This document shows, piece by piece, positions 1 through 9,909 of a stretch of DNA of 64,000 bases. A model generated the notes under the pieces. The model did not search any database and was not told the DNA's origin. It saw only the letters and a program-made list of their open reading frames with translations. Source of the stretch: Desulfobulbaceae bacterium (GTDB taxonomy: Bacteria > Desulfobacterota > Desulfobulbia > Desulfobulbales > SURF-16); NCBI GenBank assembly GCA_023230525.1, contig JALNXE010000007.1, forward strand, positions 11,526 through 75,525, in the 5' to 3' direction. How positions within the stretch are numbered: the first letter of the stretch is position 1; every line of letters begins with the position of its first letter. Made by a program: the position numbers and the translations under genes.

Positions 1-391
1 GCAGCAGCTGCAGCAGGTCCTGGTCAATCTGCTGACCAACGCCTGCTACGCCCTGAACCAGAAGTTCCCGGGCCGGGCTCCGGAAAAACGCCTGGAGATC
101 GCAAGCTCCGTGGTCCATCTGGAAGGACGTGATTTTATCAGAACCACGGTGACCGACTGGGGAACCGGCATCGCCCAGGACGTCATCAACCATATTTTCG
201 ATACCCTGTTCACCACCAAACCCCCGGGCAAGGGCACCGGCCTGGGACTCAGCATCAGCAAAGGCCTGGTGCGGGATCACCACGGCCACCTGACCCTGGC
301 CAGCACCCCCGGCAATCCCACGGTTGCCACCCTGGATCTGCCGGTTTCGAAAAAATCGGACAAAGAGAAAGGGGCAAACGGCCAGGCCTGA
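1..391 (+). CDS. Sensor histidine kinase, C-terminal fragment (cut by window edge)
   Basis: The frame is open from base 2 and ends in TGA at 389-391, so only the last 129 residues are present. They form a HATPase_c domain: N-box QQVLVNLLTNACYALNQ, G1 box DWGTGI, F-box FDTLFTTKPPGKGTG and G2 box GTGLGLSI. This is the ATP-binding half of a histidine kinase that autophosphorylates and feeds a response regulator. Sensor and dimerisation domains lie upstream of the window, so the signal cannot be named. The short basic tail after the ATPase domain shows no receiver domain, so it is not a hybrid kinase at this end. Confidence 0.93.
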   Translation, partial: QQLQQVLVNLLTNACYALNQKFPGRAPEKRLEIASSVVHLEGRDFIRTTVTDWGTGIAQDVINHIFDTLFTTKPPGKGTGLGLSISKGLVRDHHGHLTLASTPGNPTVATLDLPVSKKSDKEKGANGQA

Positions 392-480
392 GGGCGGCCC
401 CGCGCTCCAGGCTGGCTTGAATAATGAGAGCTTGCGTTGCGGCACAGTGATCAGGCGAAAAGGCAATTATTCAAGATTCC

Positions 481-621
481 TTACAATGCGCCGCTGCCGA
501 ACGATCCGGCAAACTCCCCAACCGGCAGCAGGTTGATGCCGCAGGCCAGGTCGGTGCCATCCACCTCGCCTTCCCCTTCCCGGTTGACCGAGTAAATATT
601 GAAGCTCGCGGTTGCAAAAAG
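481..621 (-). pseudogene. Possible C-terminal remnant of an unrecognised protein
   Basis: On the minus strand a 46-codon frame is open between an in-frame stop at 622-624 and the stop at 481-483. It reads as plausible protein (FNIYSVNREGEGEVDGTDLA and onward) but has no start codon. I do not recognise the family. It may be the surviving tail of a gene broken by rearrangement in this decayed stretch. The rest of 392-761 shows no gene, only the hairpin at 654-727. Confidence 0.3.
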
Positions 622-653
622 TCAAAAACATCCCCCTTATCATTCGTAATGGA

Positions 654-727
654 GAGTATTTGCGGCGGTTAAGGCTGCTATTCACCGCACGATATGCGGT
701 TTCCCATCGCCATTGCGGCAAATACTC
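654..727. repeat. Hairpin-forming repeat with 10-nt inverted ends
   Basis: GAGTATTTGC at 654-663 is the exact reverse complement of 718-727, with about 54 nt between. It resembles a small non-coding palindromic element just upstream of the Fic stub. I saw no second copy in the window, so its nature is uncertain. Confidence 0.4.
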
Positions 728-761
728 GCTATAATCACCGCATATGATACGGAGATTATGC

Positions 762-890
762 ATGTGGATTTATGAAAAGAAAGACTGGCCAAATTTCATC
801 TGGGACGATAAAGCCCTTGCGTCATTACTCGCCGAGGCTCGTCACCGGCAGGGGCGCTTACTGGGTAAGATGGAGGCGTTAGCACGGTAG
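762..890 (+). pseudogene. Fic/DUF4172-type protein, N-terminal stub
   Basis: A 42-codon frame begins MWIYEKKDWPNFIWDDKALA and ends at TAG 888-890. It matches the start of Fic-family AMP-transferases carrying an N-terminal DUF4172 domain, normally several hundred residues long. A GGAG ribosome-binding site sits about 7 nt before the ATG. The stop codon falls on the first bases of the left REP end of the transposase element, so the gene seems to have been cut by that insertion. The catalytic HPFxxGNGR motif is absent from the window, so no activity is expected. Confidence 0.7.
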
Positions 891-1510
891 GTTGGGGTGA
901 GGAACGAACCCCAACATTGTGTCATGAAACCGGAGGGATGCAATGCGGTACCGGCGCGCAGGGATTGATGGCGGCACATATTTTTTCACCGTGAATCTTG
1001 CCCCAACGGAGCCGGTCCCTGCTGGTAGATTACGTTGATGTCCTCCGCAAGGTGGTAGGCTTGGTGAAAGAGCGGCATCCCTTCATCATCGACGATAGTG
1101 ATTTTGCCCCAACACCTGCATGCGGTGTGGACCCTGCCGCCGGGGGACGCGGACTACCCCGGACGGTGGATGCTCAGCAAAACGGGATTCTCGCGGCATA
1201 TCCCCCAGAGGGAACGCCGGAGCGGCAGCCGGGCGAACAAAGGAGAACGCGGCATCTGGCAACGCCGGTATTGGGAACACCCTATCCGCGACGAAGGAGA
1301 TTTTGCGAGACATGTGGATTCCATCCATTTCAATCCGGTAAAACACGGCCAGGTGACCTGGGCGGCGGATTGGCCGTATTCGAGCATCAACCGGTATATC
1401 GAGGCGGGGATGATGGGCCACGGCTGGGGCGGAGGAATCTGCGGCAACGATACAAGCGGCTATGGCGAGAGAGAATGATGTTGTTGGGGTTCGTTCCTCA
1501 CCCCAACCTA
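888..1510 (+). mobile_element. REP/RAYT element with perfect 29-nt inverted ends
   Basis: Positions 888-916 are the exact reverse complement of 1482-1510. Each end is itself partly palindromic (TTGGGGT ... ACCCCAA type), the hallmark of REP hairpins mobilised by a RAYT transposase. The transposase gene lies between them in decayed form. A third REP copy lies at 18539-18566, 17 kb away. The element immediately follows the truncated Fic gene. Confidence 0.8.
943..1478 (+). pseudogene. REP-associated tyrosine transposase (RAYT), frameshifted
   Basis: The product should start MRYRRAGIDGGTYFFTVNLA (ATG 943) and continue in a second frame from about 998 (SLLVDYVDVLRKVVGLVKER) and a third from about 1098 (ILPQHLHAVWTLPPGDADY to the end at 1478). 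The HLHAVW motif carries the paired histidines of the HUH nuclease, and GIWQRRYWEH plus HVDSIHFNPVKHG are typical RAYT blocks. At least two frame changes, near 998 and near 1092-1098, break it, so it should be inactive unless the frameshifts are sequencing errors. RAYTs are Y1 single-strand transposases of the IS200/IS605 type that act on REP hairpins such as those at its two ends. Confidence 0.85.
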
Positions 1511-1641
1511 CCGGGCTGGATTTTTAGTCGACTTGAAATATTGGTATGTATTTTGCTTTTATCGCTAACACCACAAATATGGCTATTGATAGGACGAATT
1601 CCGTTCAGCTAATAACTTGTTAAGTTTCACAAATTAATCTT

Positions 1642-1803
1642 ATGCTCAATAAACATAAGGCTCTCTATTTCCTGGTATCAGTAGCTCTTCTATTGGGATG
1701 TCTGTATTATTTTATATTTCACTCAGAGTTTATGAAAATTGATGAATGTCTCGATGCTGGTGGCAAGTGGATAGAAAGTGACAAAACATGTGAAATGCAA
1801 TGA
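1642..1803 (+). CDS. Small single-pass membrane or secreted protein
   Basis: A 53-residue product starts MLNKHKALYFLVSVALLLGC, a hydrophobic N-terminal segment that could be a membrane anchor or a lipoprotein signal with Cys20. It ends in a short polar domain containing CLDAGGKW and CE, a pattern seen in small hypothetical proteins. The TGA overlaps the ATG of the next gene as ATGA (1800-1803), implying translational coupling. The gene is AT-rich relative to the rest of the window and sits in the first cassette-like unit. Function unknown. Confidence 0.6.
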   Translation: MLNKHKALYFLVSVALLLGCLYYFIFHSEFMKIDECLDAGGKWIESDKTCEMQ

Positions 1804-2018
1804 AAACTGTTTATATATTGTGGCATATTCATCACTTATCAGATGGCAACGAGGATGAAAAAATATTAGGAGTTTACTCTTCTCGAACTCTGGCTGAACA
1901 CAAGATAGAAAAGAAGTTTAAAAAACTACCAGGGTTTAAAAAGCCAGAGGGTGAATTTGTCATTTCAGAGTATTTCCTTGATCAAGACCAGTGGGAAGAA
2001 GGGTTTGTAACGGAATAA
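1800..2018 (+). CDS. DUF7336-like small cytoplasmic protein
   Basis: A 72-residue product, MKTVYILWHIHHLSDGNEDE..., with pattern VYxLWHxH ... EKILGVYSS ... EGFVTE resembling the DUF7336 family of unknown function. There is no signal peptide or membrane segment. It starts inside the stop codon of the upstream membrane gene, so the two are probably co-translated as a pair. Low GC and the attC-like site right after the stop (2033-2124) make this look like cassette cargo. Confidence 0.65.
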   Translation: MKTVYILWHIHHLSDGNEDEKILGVYSSRTLAEHKIEKKFKKLPGFKKPEGEFVISEYFLDQDQWEEGFVTE

Positions 2019-2032
2019 ATTAAAAGTCAAAA

Positions 2033-2124
2033 ACTTAACCAGTCACTCCAGCGGACTGGATGGAGCGCGGCGGCGCTGACGCGGAAGGCTTTGTCGGCCA
2101 GCCGCTGAGCTTTTGTCGTTAGGC
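2033..2124 (+). other. attC-like recombination site 1
   Basis: The site has a left core ACTTAAC (2033-2039, fits RYYYAAC) and a right core GTTAGGC (2118-2124, fits GTTRRRY) with a 92-nt imperfectly palindromic interior, for example CTCCAGCGG on the left against CCGCTGAGC on the right. This matches integron attC sites, folded and cut by IntI between G and TT of the right core. It follows the coding strand's 3' end, as cassettes require. No integrase gene is visible. Confidence 0.6.
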
Positions 2125-2192
2125 ACTTACAGTATACATGCCTGTAAATTTGGAGCGATTGCAGTTGATCCTAAGTAATTATTAAGAAAACA

Positions 2193-3227
2193 ATGACCAA
2201 AAACGATTTGCCAACTGACCAACAGTATCTAAAGACGCTCATACGAGATTTAAGTCTGCGTTTGCCAAAAGCAATAGTCTCGCAGCAAGAAAAACGAGCG
2301 AGCGAATCAGTCGACGAACTCATCATGAAGGGAAGAATTGATCCCAAAGACAGGCAATACTACATTGACTTTAATTTGGCGCACATAAATCCCGAGACAG
2401 CCTTCCAGGGTAGCGCATTAACATCCTTAAAGTCTCGAACGTTGGCCTATTTAGCCGGTGAAGAAGCTGTTTTCGAAGTAGTGCCGGTTGGAATGCTGAG
2501 TATCCCTGAAATGAATGCTTTTGCTATTCGGACGCCTCGTGGGGGAGCTGCGATAGCCCTATATTCAGGGCTTTGGCTATTCTTAAAGATTGCATTCTAT
2601 GCATTACTTGCGATCATGTATCGGAAGACAGAGTACTCAATTGGCGCTCATCACTCAAATGAGACATACGCAGCAAATTTGTATTCGGTTGTGAACGCTA
2701 TGAAAAGCGGAAGCATCATCATAATGACGACTACTGGCGAGCACTCAATCGCCGATTGCGTTGGAGATGGCGCATGGCCGGAACAGATGGTTGCACAGAA
2801 CATACAATATGCCCTCTCTTTTATATTATTGCACGAATTTGGGCATATACATCATGGGCATCTAGATATAAACCTCACGAGAAGAATGTCTGCCGGGAAA
2901 AGGGATGTTGATATCTATTTGACATCTCACAAACAAGAGTTCGAGGCCGATGAATTTGCTGTTCGCAGAATTCTTCTCAAAGGTGAGAGGAATTTAGTTC
3001 ACAACGTCTTACACATGACTTCAATCACGATGCTATTCTTACTTTTTGATTTATGCGAAGACGATAATTTCCCAGAGACACTGGGCACACACCCTAAATC
3101 AAAAAGGAGACTTGAGAGGGTATACACAGTATGCAAAGATTGGTGCGGCGAAAGCACATGGATGCAACTGCAAGAGGCAACAGGTTATGTGGAAGCAGTA
3201 TTTGAGATTCTAAAGAAACACAAATAG
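2193..3227 (+). CDS. Putative zinc metallopeptidase (HExxH) in a cassette
   Basis: A 344-residue protein with the zincin motif HEFGH at residues 214-218, followed by FEADEFAVRR at about 250-258, whose glutamate is a likely third zinc ligand. A hydrophobic stretch lies near residues 128-143. The pattern HEFGHIHHGHL...EFEADEFA resembles M48 and the U49/Lit phage-exclusion peptidases, but the N-terminal 200 residues are not recognisable to me. The gene is AT-rich, stands alone, and is bounded by a right attC core upstream (GTTAGGC, 2118) and an attC-like site downstream (3233-3306), so it looks like cargo of a gene cassette. A stress or phage-defence role is possible but unproven. Confidence 0.75.
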   Translation: MTKNDLPTDQQYLKTLIRDLSLRLPKAIVSQQEKRASESVDELIMKGRIDPKDRQYYIDFNLAHINPETAFQGSALTSLKSRTLAYLAGEEAVFEVVPVGMLSIPEMNAFAIRTPRGGAAIALYSGLWLFLKIAFYALLAIMYRKTEYSIGAHHSNETYAANLYSVVNAMKSGSIIIMTTTGEHSIADCVGDGAWPEQMVAQNIQYALSFILLHEFGHIHHGHLDINLTRRMSAGKRDVDIYLTSHKQEFEADEFAVRRILLKGERNLVHNVLHMTSITMLFLLFDLCEDDNFPETLGTHPKSKRRLERVYTVCKDWCGESTWMQLQEATGYVEAVFEILKKHK

Positions 3228-3232
3228 GAAAT

Positions 3233-3306
3233 GCCTAACAAGGCAAATTAACGCGGATGCACATTCCGCTGCGCTCCATGTGCACCGGTTATTTGCGCCG
3301 TTCATC
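3233..3306 (+). other. attC-like recombination site 2 (imperfect right core)
   Basis: The left core GCCTAAC (3233-3239) fits RYYYAAC exactly. The interior folds well: GGCAAATTAAC near 3242 pairs imperfectly with GGTTATTTGCGCC near 3286-3299, and ATGCACAT pairs with ATGTGCA further in. The right core GTTCATC (3300-3306) differs from GTTRRRY at one position, so the site may be decayed. It lies 5 nt after the peptidase stop codon. Confidence 0.6.
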
Positions 3307-3561
3307 CCTTTATATTGCCCCATCAAATATCTAACAAAATCAATTTATCATCAACTTCACATAACTACTGCTATACGTAAAATGAAGAAAATAATTGATA
3401 GAAATTTTTTGTCATTTAAAGAAGAATAAAGAGAGTCCTATCTCATACTATATACAAAAAACATTGGGCTTAATTCATGTCCCAAGTTGTGTTGCTGAAC
3501 ATAAGCAACAGGATGAGGACGATTACCACACCCAACCACACAAACTCTTCCAGCTGATGGG

Positions 3562-3681
3562 ATGGATCGGACTTATGTCGCTCTGTATAAAAGGCCAGAT
3601 GGTCTCATTTTCATTTCTCCCATCCGGCGAGGTCAAGACTTCATAGCCCTGTACAACTCCATCAGGCTGGAAACCGCCTAA
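3562..3681 (+). CDS. Short unrecognised frame, possibly a gene remnant
   Basis: A 39-codon frame reads MDRTYVALYKRPDGLIFISP and ends SIRLETA before TAA at 3679-3681. The composition is protein-like, and the frame stays open upstream into 3535, so this may be the tail of a broken gene. No ribosome-binding site is obvious and I do not recognise the family. The remainder of 3307-3848 holds no other supportable gene; it includes the leader of katG. Confidence 0.3.
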   Translation: MDRTYVALYKRPDGLIFISPIRRGQDFIALYNSIRLETA

Positions 3682-3848
3682 ACAGACCCTGAAACCGAGG
3701 ATTGATCCGTTGGTCGGCAAGGTCTGGGGTGTGGAAAACCGACTCTGCCTTTGATGAGCCATGACTCATGAAACAGAAGCAACACCGTAGTCGTAGATTC
3801 TCCCGTTTTAGCTATCCAATCCGAACATTACATGAAAGGAGGACGGAA

Positions 3849-6059
<2,211 letters not shown>

Positions 6060-6116
6060 TTGCAGCAGAGTCTTCGAGGACTTCTGACAGGCAGCGAAAA
6101 AACGATCAGTCAACAA

Positions 6117-6153
6117 CCGGTTCCAGCGGACGGTGTGCCTCCGCTGGAACCGG
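6117..6153 (+). terminator. Strong hairpin after katG
   Basis: A perfect 14-bp stem (CCGGTTCCAGCGGA at 6117-6130 against 6140-6153) with a 9-nt loop lies 58 nt past the katG stop, between convergent genes. There is no T-run, so it may act as a Rho-assisted or RNA-stabilising end rather than a classical intrinsic terminator. Confidence 0.55.
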
Positions 6154-6291
6154 AAAATCAAGATAGCCACATCGACGATCTTAATTCTTTGCTACCCCCC
6201 AAAAGTTAACTCCTCAAAAGTTGGCCGGAAACATACGGTAGTCATGACTGTACCTCTGTCCAGCCTGCTTTTATGCTGGGAAAAAAACGTC

Positions 6292-7524
6292 TCAGGCCGT
6301 AAACATCTCGCCGGCGGCCAGGCAGGAACAGAGCCTGGCGTAAACCTCCTGCAGTTTCCCATGGGAGAAGCCGCTGCCCACCGCTCTCAGTATCCGCCGG
6401 CCCAGGGGCCCCTGGCGGAGAATGACCTCCAGGGCGGGCCGGTATGGGTCGTCGGGCGTCATGGTCTGTGCCGCCAGGGCCTGCCAGAGCTCACCGGCCG
6501 TCATTTTTTCCTCCTCCAGGCCGAAAAGACCGAGAAAGTTGCGGTCCGCAATCACCGTGCGGTCCCCGTCGCGGATGACGGCGATAAACAACTCGGCCAG
6601 GGGCTCCACCCCAAAGGCCGCCTGCCTGCTGAAAGGCTGCCAGCGCTCCGCCACCAGGGCCCGCAGGACGGCGACAATGGCCGCCGCCACCGCGAGATCC
6701 GCCATGGGGCATTCCTGGATATCCAGCAGGCGGATCTCCATGGCCGACCGGTCAAAACGTGCGATGGCGCCCCGGGAGTTGAGCCACTCAAACTGCAGGA
6801 TGCCGTCCGGATCATGGGGAGCGATATCCCGGTAGCTGCGGCTTAAAATCATCTCCTCATAGTCCTTTCTGGTATAGGCCGGTTCAGGGATTACCATCCC
6901 GCTTATCGACGGCACGCGCTGCTGGTTGCAGCGGTAATATTCCAGCCGGGTGTCGAGCTGGCCGCTGGCCCGCCCCTCCACCAGGGGCGAACTCGCGGCC
7001 AGGGCCGGCAGCAGCGGCAGCAGCAGGCGGATCGCCGCATGCAGCCGGCCGAATTCCTCGTCACCGTTAAAGGCCAGGTTGAGGTGGGTGGACTGCACAT
7101 TGGACCAGCCGTGCCCCTGGCAGCCGAAGATACGGTTATAGGCCTCATAGATGACCCGGCTGCCGTGGGGCCACAGCCTGGTCTCCCGCTGCGGGTCCAT
7201 CCAGGGATGCATGGCCGTGGGCATGAGCCGGGCCCCCAGGCCGCCCAGCAGGCTGTTCACCCGGCCCACCTGCTCCTGGAAGCGGCCGGCCATGCCATTA
7301 AGCGTGGCCACCGGCCCGTTGGTCTTGAGCTCCACCACATGCAGGGCCAGCTCGTTGGACCAGGCGAAATCATCCATCTCCACCTCATTCTGCACCCTGC
7401 CCGCGGCGGCCAGCAGCAGCTCATCGGCGGCGGGCAGGATATCGAGACTGCCTTGGCTTACGATCATATACTCCAGCTCGACCCCGAAACCCGCAAAAAT
7501 ATGCGGCGTTGCATCCTTTACCAT
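6292..7524 (-). CDS. GCS2-type carboxylate-amine ligase
   Basis: A 410-residue protein of the glutamate-cysteine ligase family 2 (GCS2), ATP-dependent enzymes of the glutamine-synthetase fold that join a carboxylate to an amine. Supporting blocks are FGVELEYMIV at the N-terminus (metal-binding Glu residues), the HPWMDP block after the first third, STHLNLAF and AMEIRLLDIQECPMADLA. It is the last gene of a three-gene operon: its ATG (7522-7524) overlaps the TAA of the ATP-grasp gene (7518-7520). Paired with an ATP-grasp ligase and a papain-like peptidase, it more likely makes a modified peptide or small amide than glutathione. The actual substrate cannot be read from the sequence. Confidence 0.88.
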   Translation of the reverse strand: MVKDATPHIFAGFGVELEYMIVSQGSLDILPAADELLLAAAGRVQNEVEMDDFAWSNELALHVVELKTNGPVATLNGMAGRFQEQVGRVNSLLGGLGARLMPTAMHPWMDPQRETRLWPHGSRVIYEAYNRIFGCQGHGWSNVQSTHLNLAFNGDEEFGRLHAAIRLLLPLLPALAASSPLVEGRASGQLDTRLEYYRCNQQRVPSISGMVIPEPAYTRKDYEEMILSRSYRDIAPHDPDGILQFEWLNSRGAIARFDRSAMEIRLLDIQECPMADLAVAAAIVAVLRALVAERWQPFSRQAAFGVEPLAELFIAVIRDGDRTVIADRNFLGLFGLEEEKMTAGELWQALAAQTMTPDDPYRPALEVILRQGPLGRRILRAVGSGFSHGKLQEVYARLCSCLAAGEMFTA

Positions 7525-8999
7525 ATCTGCCCCCGTTCATTTTTATGTTCGATGCGGCGCAGAAAAACACGCATGATGCGCAGGTAGAACTCGTCCCGCA
7601 GGATCGCGTCCTCCACTCCGGCGTCGAGATTTGGATTGTCGTTGATTTCAATGAGGTAAAACTTCTTGCCCACCTGCTTGATATCCACCCCGTAAAGCCC
7701 GTCGCCGATGAGATTGGTCGCCTTCAGCGCCGCGCGGATGAGCTGGTCCGGGGCGTGCTCCACCGGCACGGTGGTGAACAGGCCGTCATCGGTCTTGAGG
7801 CCGCTGGCATCCCGTTTGATGATCTGCCAGTGTTTTTCGGCCATGAAATACTTGCACACGTAAATGGGCTGCCGGTCAAAGATGCCCACCCGCCAGTCAA
7901 ACGCGGTGGGCAGGAATTCCTGGGCGATGATCAGATCGGATTTTTCCAGGAACCGGCCCACCTGCTGGCGCAGTTCATCAGCGCTGTCCACCTTTTTCAC
8001 CCCCTGGGAGAAGGAGGAATCCGGCTGTTTGAGGATGCACGGCAGCCCGAGCTGGTCAACCACCTCCCTGGCATTGTCCTTGTGGACGATGACGGTTTTC
8101 GGAGCCAGCACGTGGTTTCTCTCAAAGAGTTCGGCCAGAAAAACCTTGTTGGTGCATTTGAGGATCGATTCCGGATCATCGATGACCACCAGTTTCTTGG
8201 CCGCGGCCCGCCGGGAAAATCGGTAGGTATGATGGTTGACGCTGGTGGTTTCGCGGATGAACAGGGCGTCATACTCCGTCAGGCTGCCGTAGTCATCCCT
8301 GGTGATGAGTTCGGTGTTCATGCCCAGGGATTCCGCCGCATGGATGAAATGCTGCAGGGCCCGGGCATTGGAAGGCGGTTCCGGGTCCTTGGGATCATGC
8401 AGGATGGCCAGGTCGTAGCGATAGTGGCTGCGCCGTTTGACGATGCGCCGGCGCCCCATGAAATAGCCCTGGGCCACCTCCACCACAAAGGCCCGGTGTT
8501 CCGGGGGAATTTCACTGGCCGGGATGGGGTTGATGTTCTGCAGGAACCACTTTTCATTTTTTTCATTATAGACGAAAAAGGCCCGCAGAAAGGGGGACTG
8601 GAACTGGTGAAACAGATGCTGGCTCAGGGTGTCATGCTGTTTGGCCACGTTATGGCCGAAATAGATGCTGAGCACGAACTCCTTGGAACGGATATGGACC
8701 AGGCTCTTCTGGATGTACTGGTCCAGCTCGTCGGAGGCGATGCGGATGATGGTCTGGCTTTTCAGGTCCTGGATGGTGGTGATATCGGGCAGGGGCTTGT
8801 GGCCCCGGGCCGCGGCCAGCAGCGACACATAGTAGCCGATGCTCTGGTAACGGTAATACTTACAGAGGTTGAACACCGTGGCCTTGCGCAGTTTGGCATA
8901 ATGGGGATCGGTCAGATAGGCCCGGGCCGCAACCAGTTCGATGCCCTCGATTTCCAGGGGCCAGTCCTTGGGATCATTAACGACAATCAGCGTCTGCAT
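7518..8999 (-). CDS. RimK-like ATP-grasp ligase with N-terminal RLAN domain
   Basis: A 493-residue protein. The first ~200 residues (MQTLIVVNDPKDWPLEIEG...) resemble the RLAN domain found ahead of some RimK-like ligases. The rest is an ATP-grasp fold with CILKQPDSSFSQGVKKV as the glycine/serine-rich ATP loop and a C-terminal LIEINDNPN metal-binding motif. ATP-grasp enzymes of this class add amino acids to carboxyl groups through acyl-phosphates. A longer frame runs to 9179, but ATG 8999 is preceded by a GGAAG-like site and the upstream extension would overlap the peptidase gene with non-protein-like sequence. It lies 13 nt after the peptidase stop and overlaps the GCS2 start. Confidence 0.9.
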   Translation of the reverse strand: MQTLIVVNDPKDWPLEIEGIELVAARAYLTDPHYAKLRKATVFNLCKYYRYQSIGYYVSLLAAARGHKPLPDITTIQDLKSQTIIRIASDELDQYIQKSLVHIRSKEFVLSIYFGHNVAKQHDTLSQHLFHQFQSPFLRAFFVYNEKNEKWFLQNINPIPASEIPPEHRAFVVEVAQGYFMGRRRIVKRRSHYRYDLAILHDPKDPEPPSNARALQHFIHAAESLGMNTELITRDDYGSLTEYDALFIRETTSVNHHTYRFSRRAAAKKLVVIDDPESILKCTNKVFLAELFERNHVLAPKTVIVHKDNAREVVDQLGLPCILKQPDSSFSQGVKKVDSADELRQQVGRFLEKSDLIIAQEFLPTAFDWRVGIFDRQPIYVCKYFMAEKHWQIIKRDASGLKTDDGLFTTVPVEHAPDQLIRAALKATNLIGDGLYGVDIKQVGKKFYLIEINDNPNLDAGVEDAILRDEFYLRIMRVFLRRIEHKNERGQIW

Positions 9000-9012
9000 G
9001 GGGAGACTTCCT

Positions 9013-9723
9013 TCATTTCTTCCTTGGTTGAATGATGAGAAAATTGGCGTCATGGCTGAGCACGCCGAGCAGGATGGCGCAGAGGACCCTGTCAATGTTT
9101 GCGGTGTAATACTGCTGGCCGGACATGGGATTCTGATGGTAGGGATCGGCAATGGACACGGTGCGGGCCGCCTTGTCATAGCCGCTCAGCACCACGAAAT
9201 GTCCGGCCGGTTCGCCCCGCACATCATCCTCGTCCCCGTTAACTCCGTATTCCCGGATGCTCTGGTAAAGATAAGTCGAACTGAGGCCGGTGAGGATTGG
9301 CATGGAGCGCCGGAGATACCAGCGGATCAGGGTGCGGGTCAGGTCCTCGAAAAAGATCTTGCCGCCCAGCGCGAGGAAGTCGAGGTAGCCCTGGGTGGCG
9401 ACCTGCAGCCGGGCATCATCTTTTTTGAACTCCGCCTGGGCGATCAGTTTCTCCCGCAGATTCTGGCCGGGAGGATGAAACCAGGTGGGGTCATAAAAAT
9501 GGAGATTGTAGGTGAAGATGGTGGCCGAATAGCCGCGCCGCAGGGCGTGGCAGGCGAGAAAAACCGCCAGGGTGCCGCCACTCTCCAAATGGGTCACCCC
9601 GCTGACCACGTCTCCGATGGCTATCGGGTCGTCATAATAGCGATACACGGCATGGAGGCAGGTGGGGCCGCAGGTGGTGTCATCCGGCTGCGGCAGCATA
9701 TCAATAATGATTTTGTTTTTCAT
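9013..9723 (-). CDS. C39-like papain-fold peptidase
   Basis: A 236-residue protein with the papain-fold triad of C39-like peptidases: Cys18 in DDTTCGPTCLHAVY, His175 in AGHFVVLSGYD and Asp193 in IADPY. It has no signal peptide and no ABC-transporter domains, unlike bacteriocin exporters, so it should act in the cytoplasm. It is the first gene of the operon with the ATP-grasp and GCS2 ligases. In such gene sets the peptidase is thought to trim or hydrolyse the ligase product; that role is inferred from neighbourhood. Confidence 0.88.
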   Translation of the reverse strand: MKNKIIIDMLPQPDDTTCGPTCLHAVYRYYDDPIAIGDVVSGVTHLESGGTLAVFLACHALRRGYSATIFTYNLHFYDPTWFHPPGQNLREKLIAQAEFKKDDARLQVATQGYLDFLALGGKIFFEDLTRTLIRWYLRRSMPILTGLSSTYLYQSIREYGVNGDEDDVRGEPAGHFVVLSGYDKAARTVSIADPYHQNPMSGQQYYTANIDRVLCAILLGVLSHDANFLIIQPRKK

Positions 9724-9812
9724 AGAGATGTATCCTTCCGCATTAAAGTGCAGTCAGGGGAAAAAGTAAAGCGATCTGCTTGACAATTCAGGCGCGAAGG
9801 CTCTTCGCATTA

Positions 9813-9849
9813 CAAAAAAAATCTCCAGTGAGAAGAGAGGATTTTTTTG
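9813..9849 (-). terminator. AT-rich terminator-like hairpin after the DedA/PAP2 gene
   Basis: An A-run plus TCTCC is mirrored by GAGGA plus a T-run around a short loop, giving a hairpin with A/T tracts on both sides. It lies about 60 nt beyond the stop of the phosphatase gene on the minus strand and upstream of the peptidase operon, and may work in both directions. Confidence 0.5.
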
Positions 9850-9909
9850 TCCGGCGTTACCCATGTCTTTGAAGGGGCCGTTGCGAAATATTATTTTATT
9901 GCCACGGTT

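Noticed and set aside
7509..9035. Long plus-strand open frame of about 508 codons opposite the ATP-grasp gene
   Set aside because: Its translation is not protein-like, while the minus strand carries an intact ATP-grasp protein with motifs.
9780..9808. TTGACA at 9780 as a promoter
   Set aside because: No acceptable -10 box at 16-18 nt, and the gene ahead on the plus strand is antisense.
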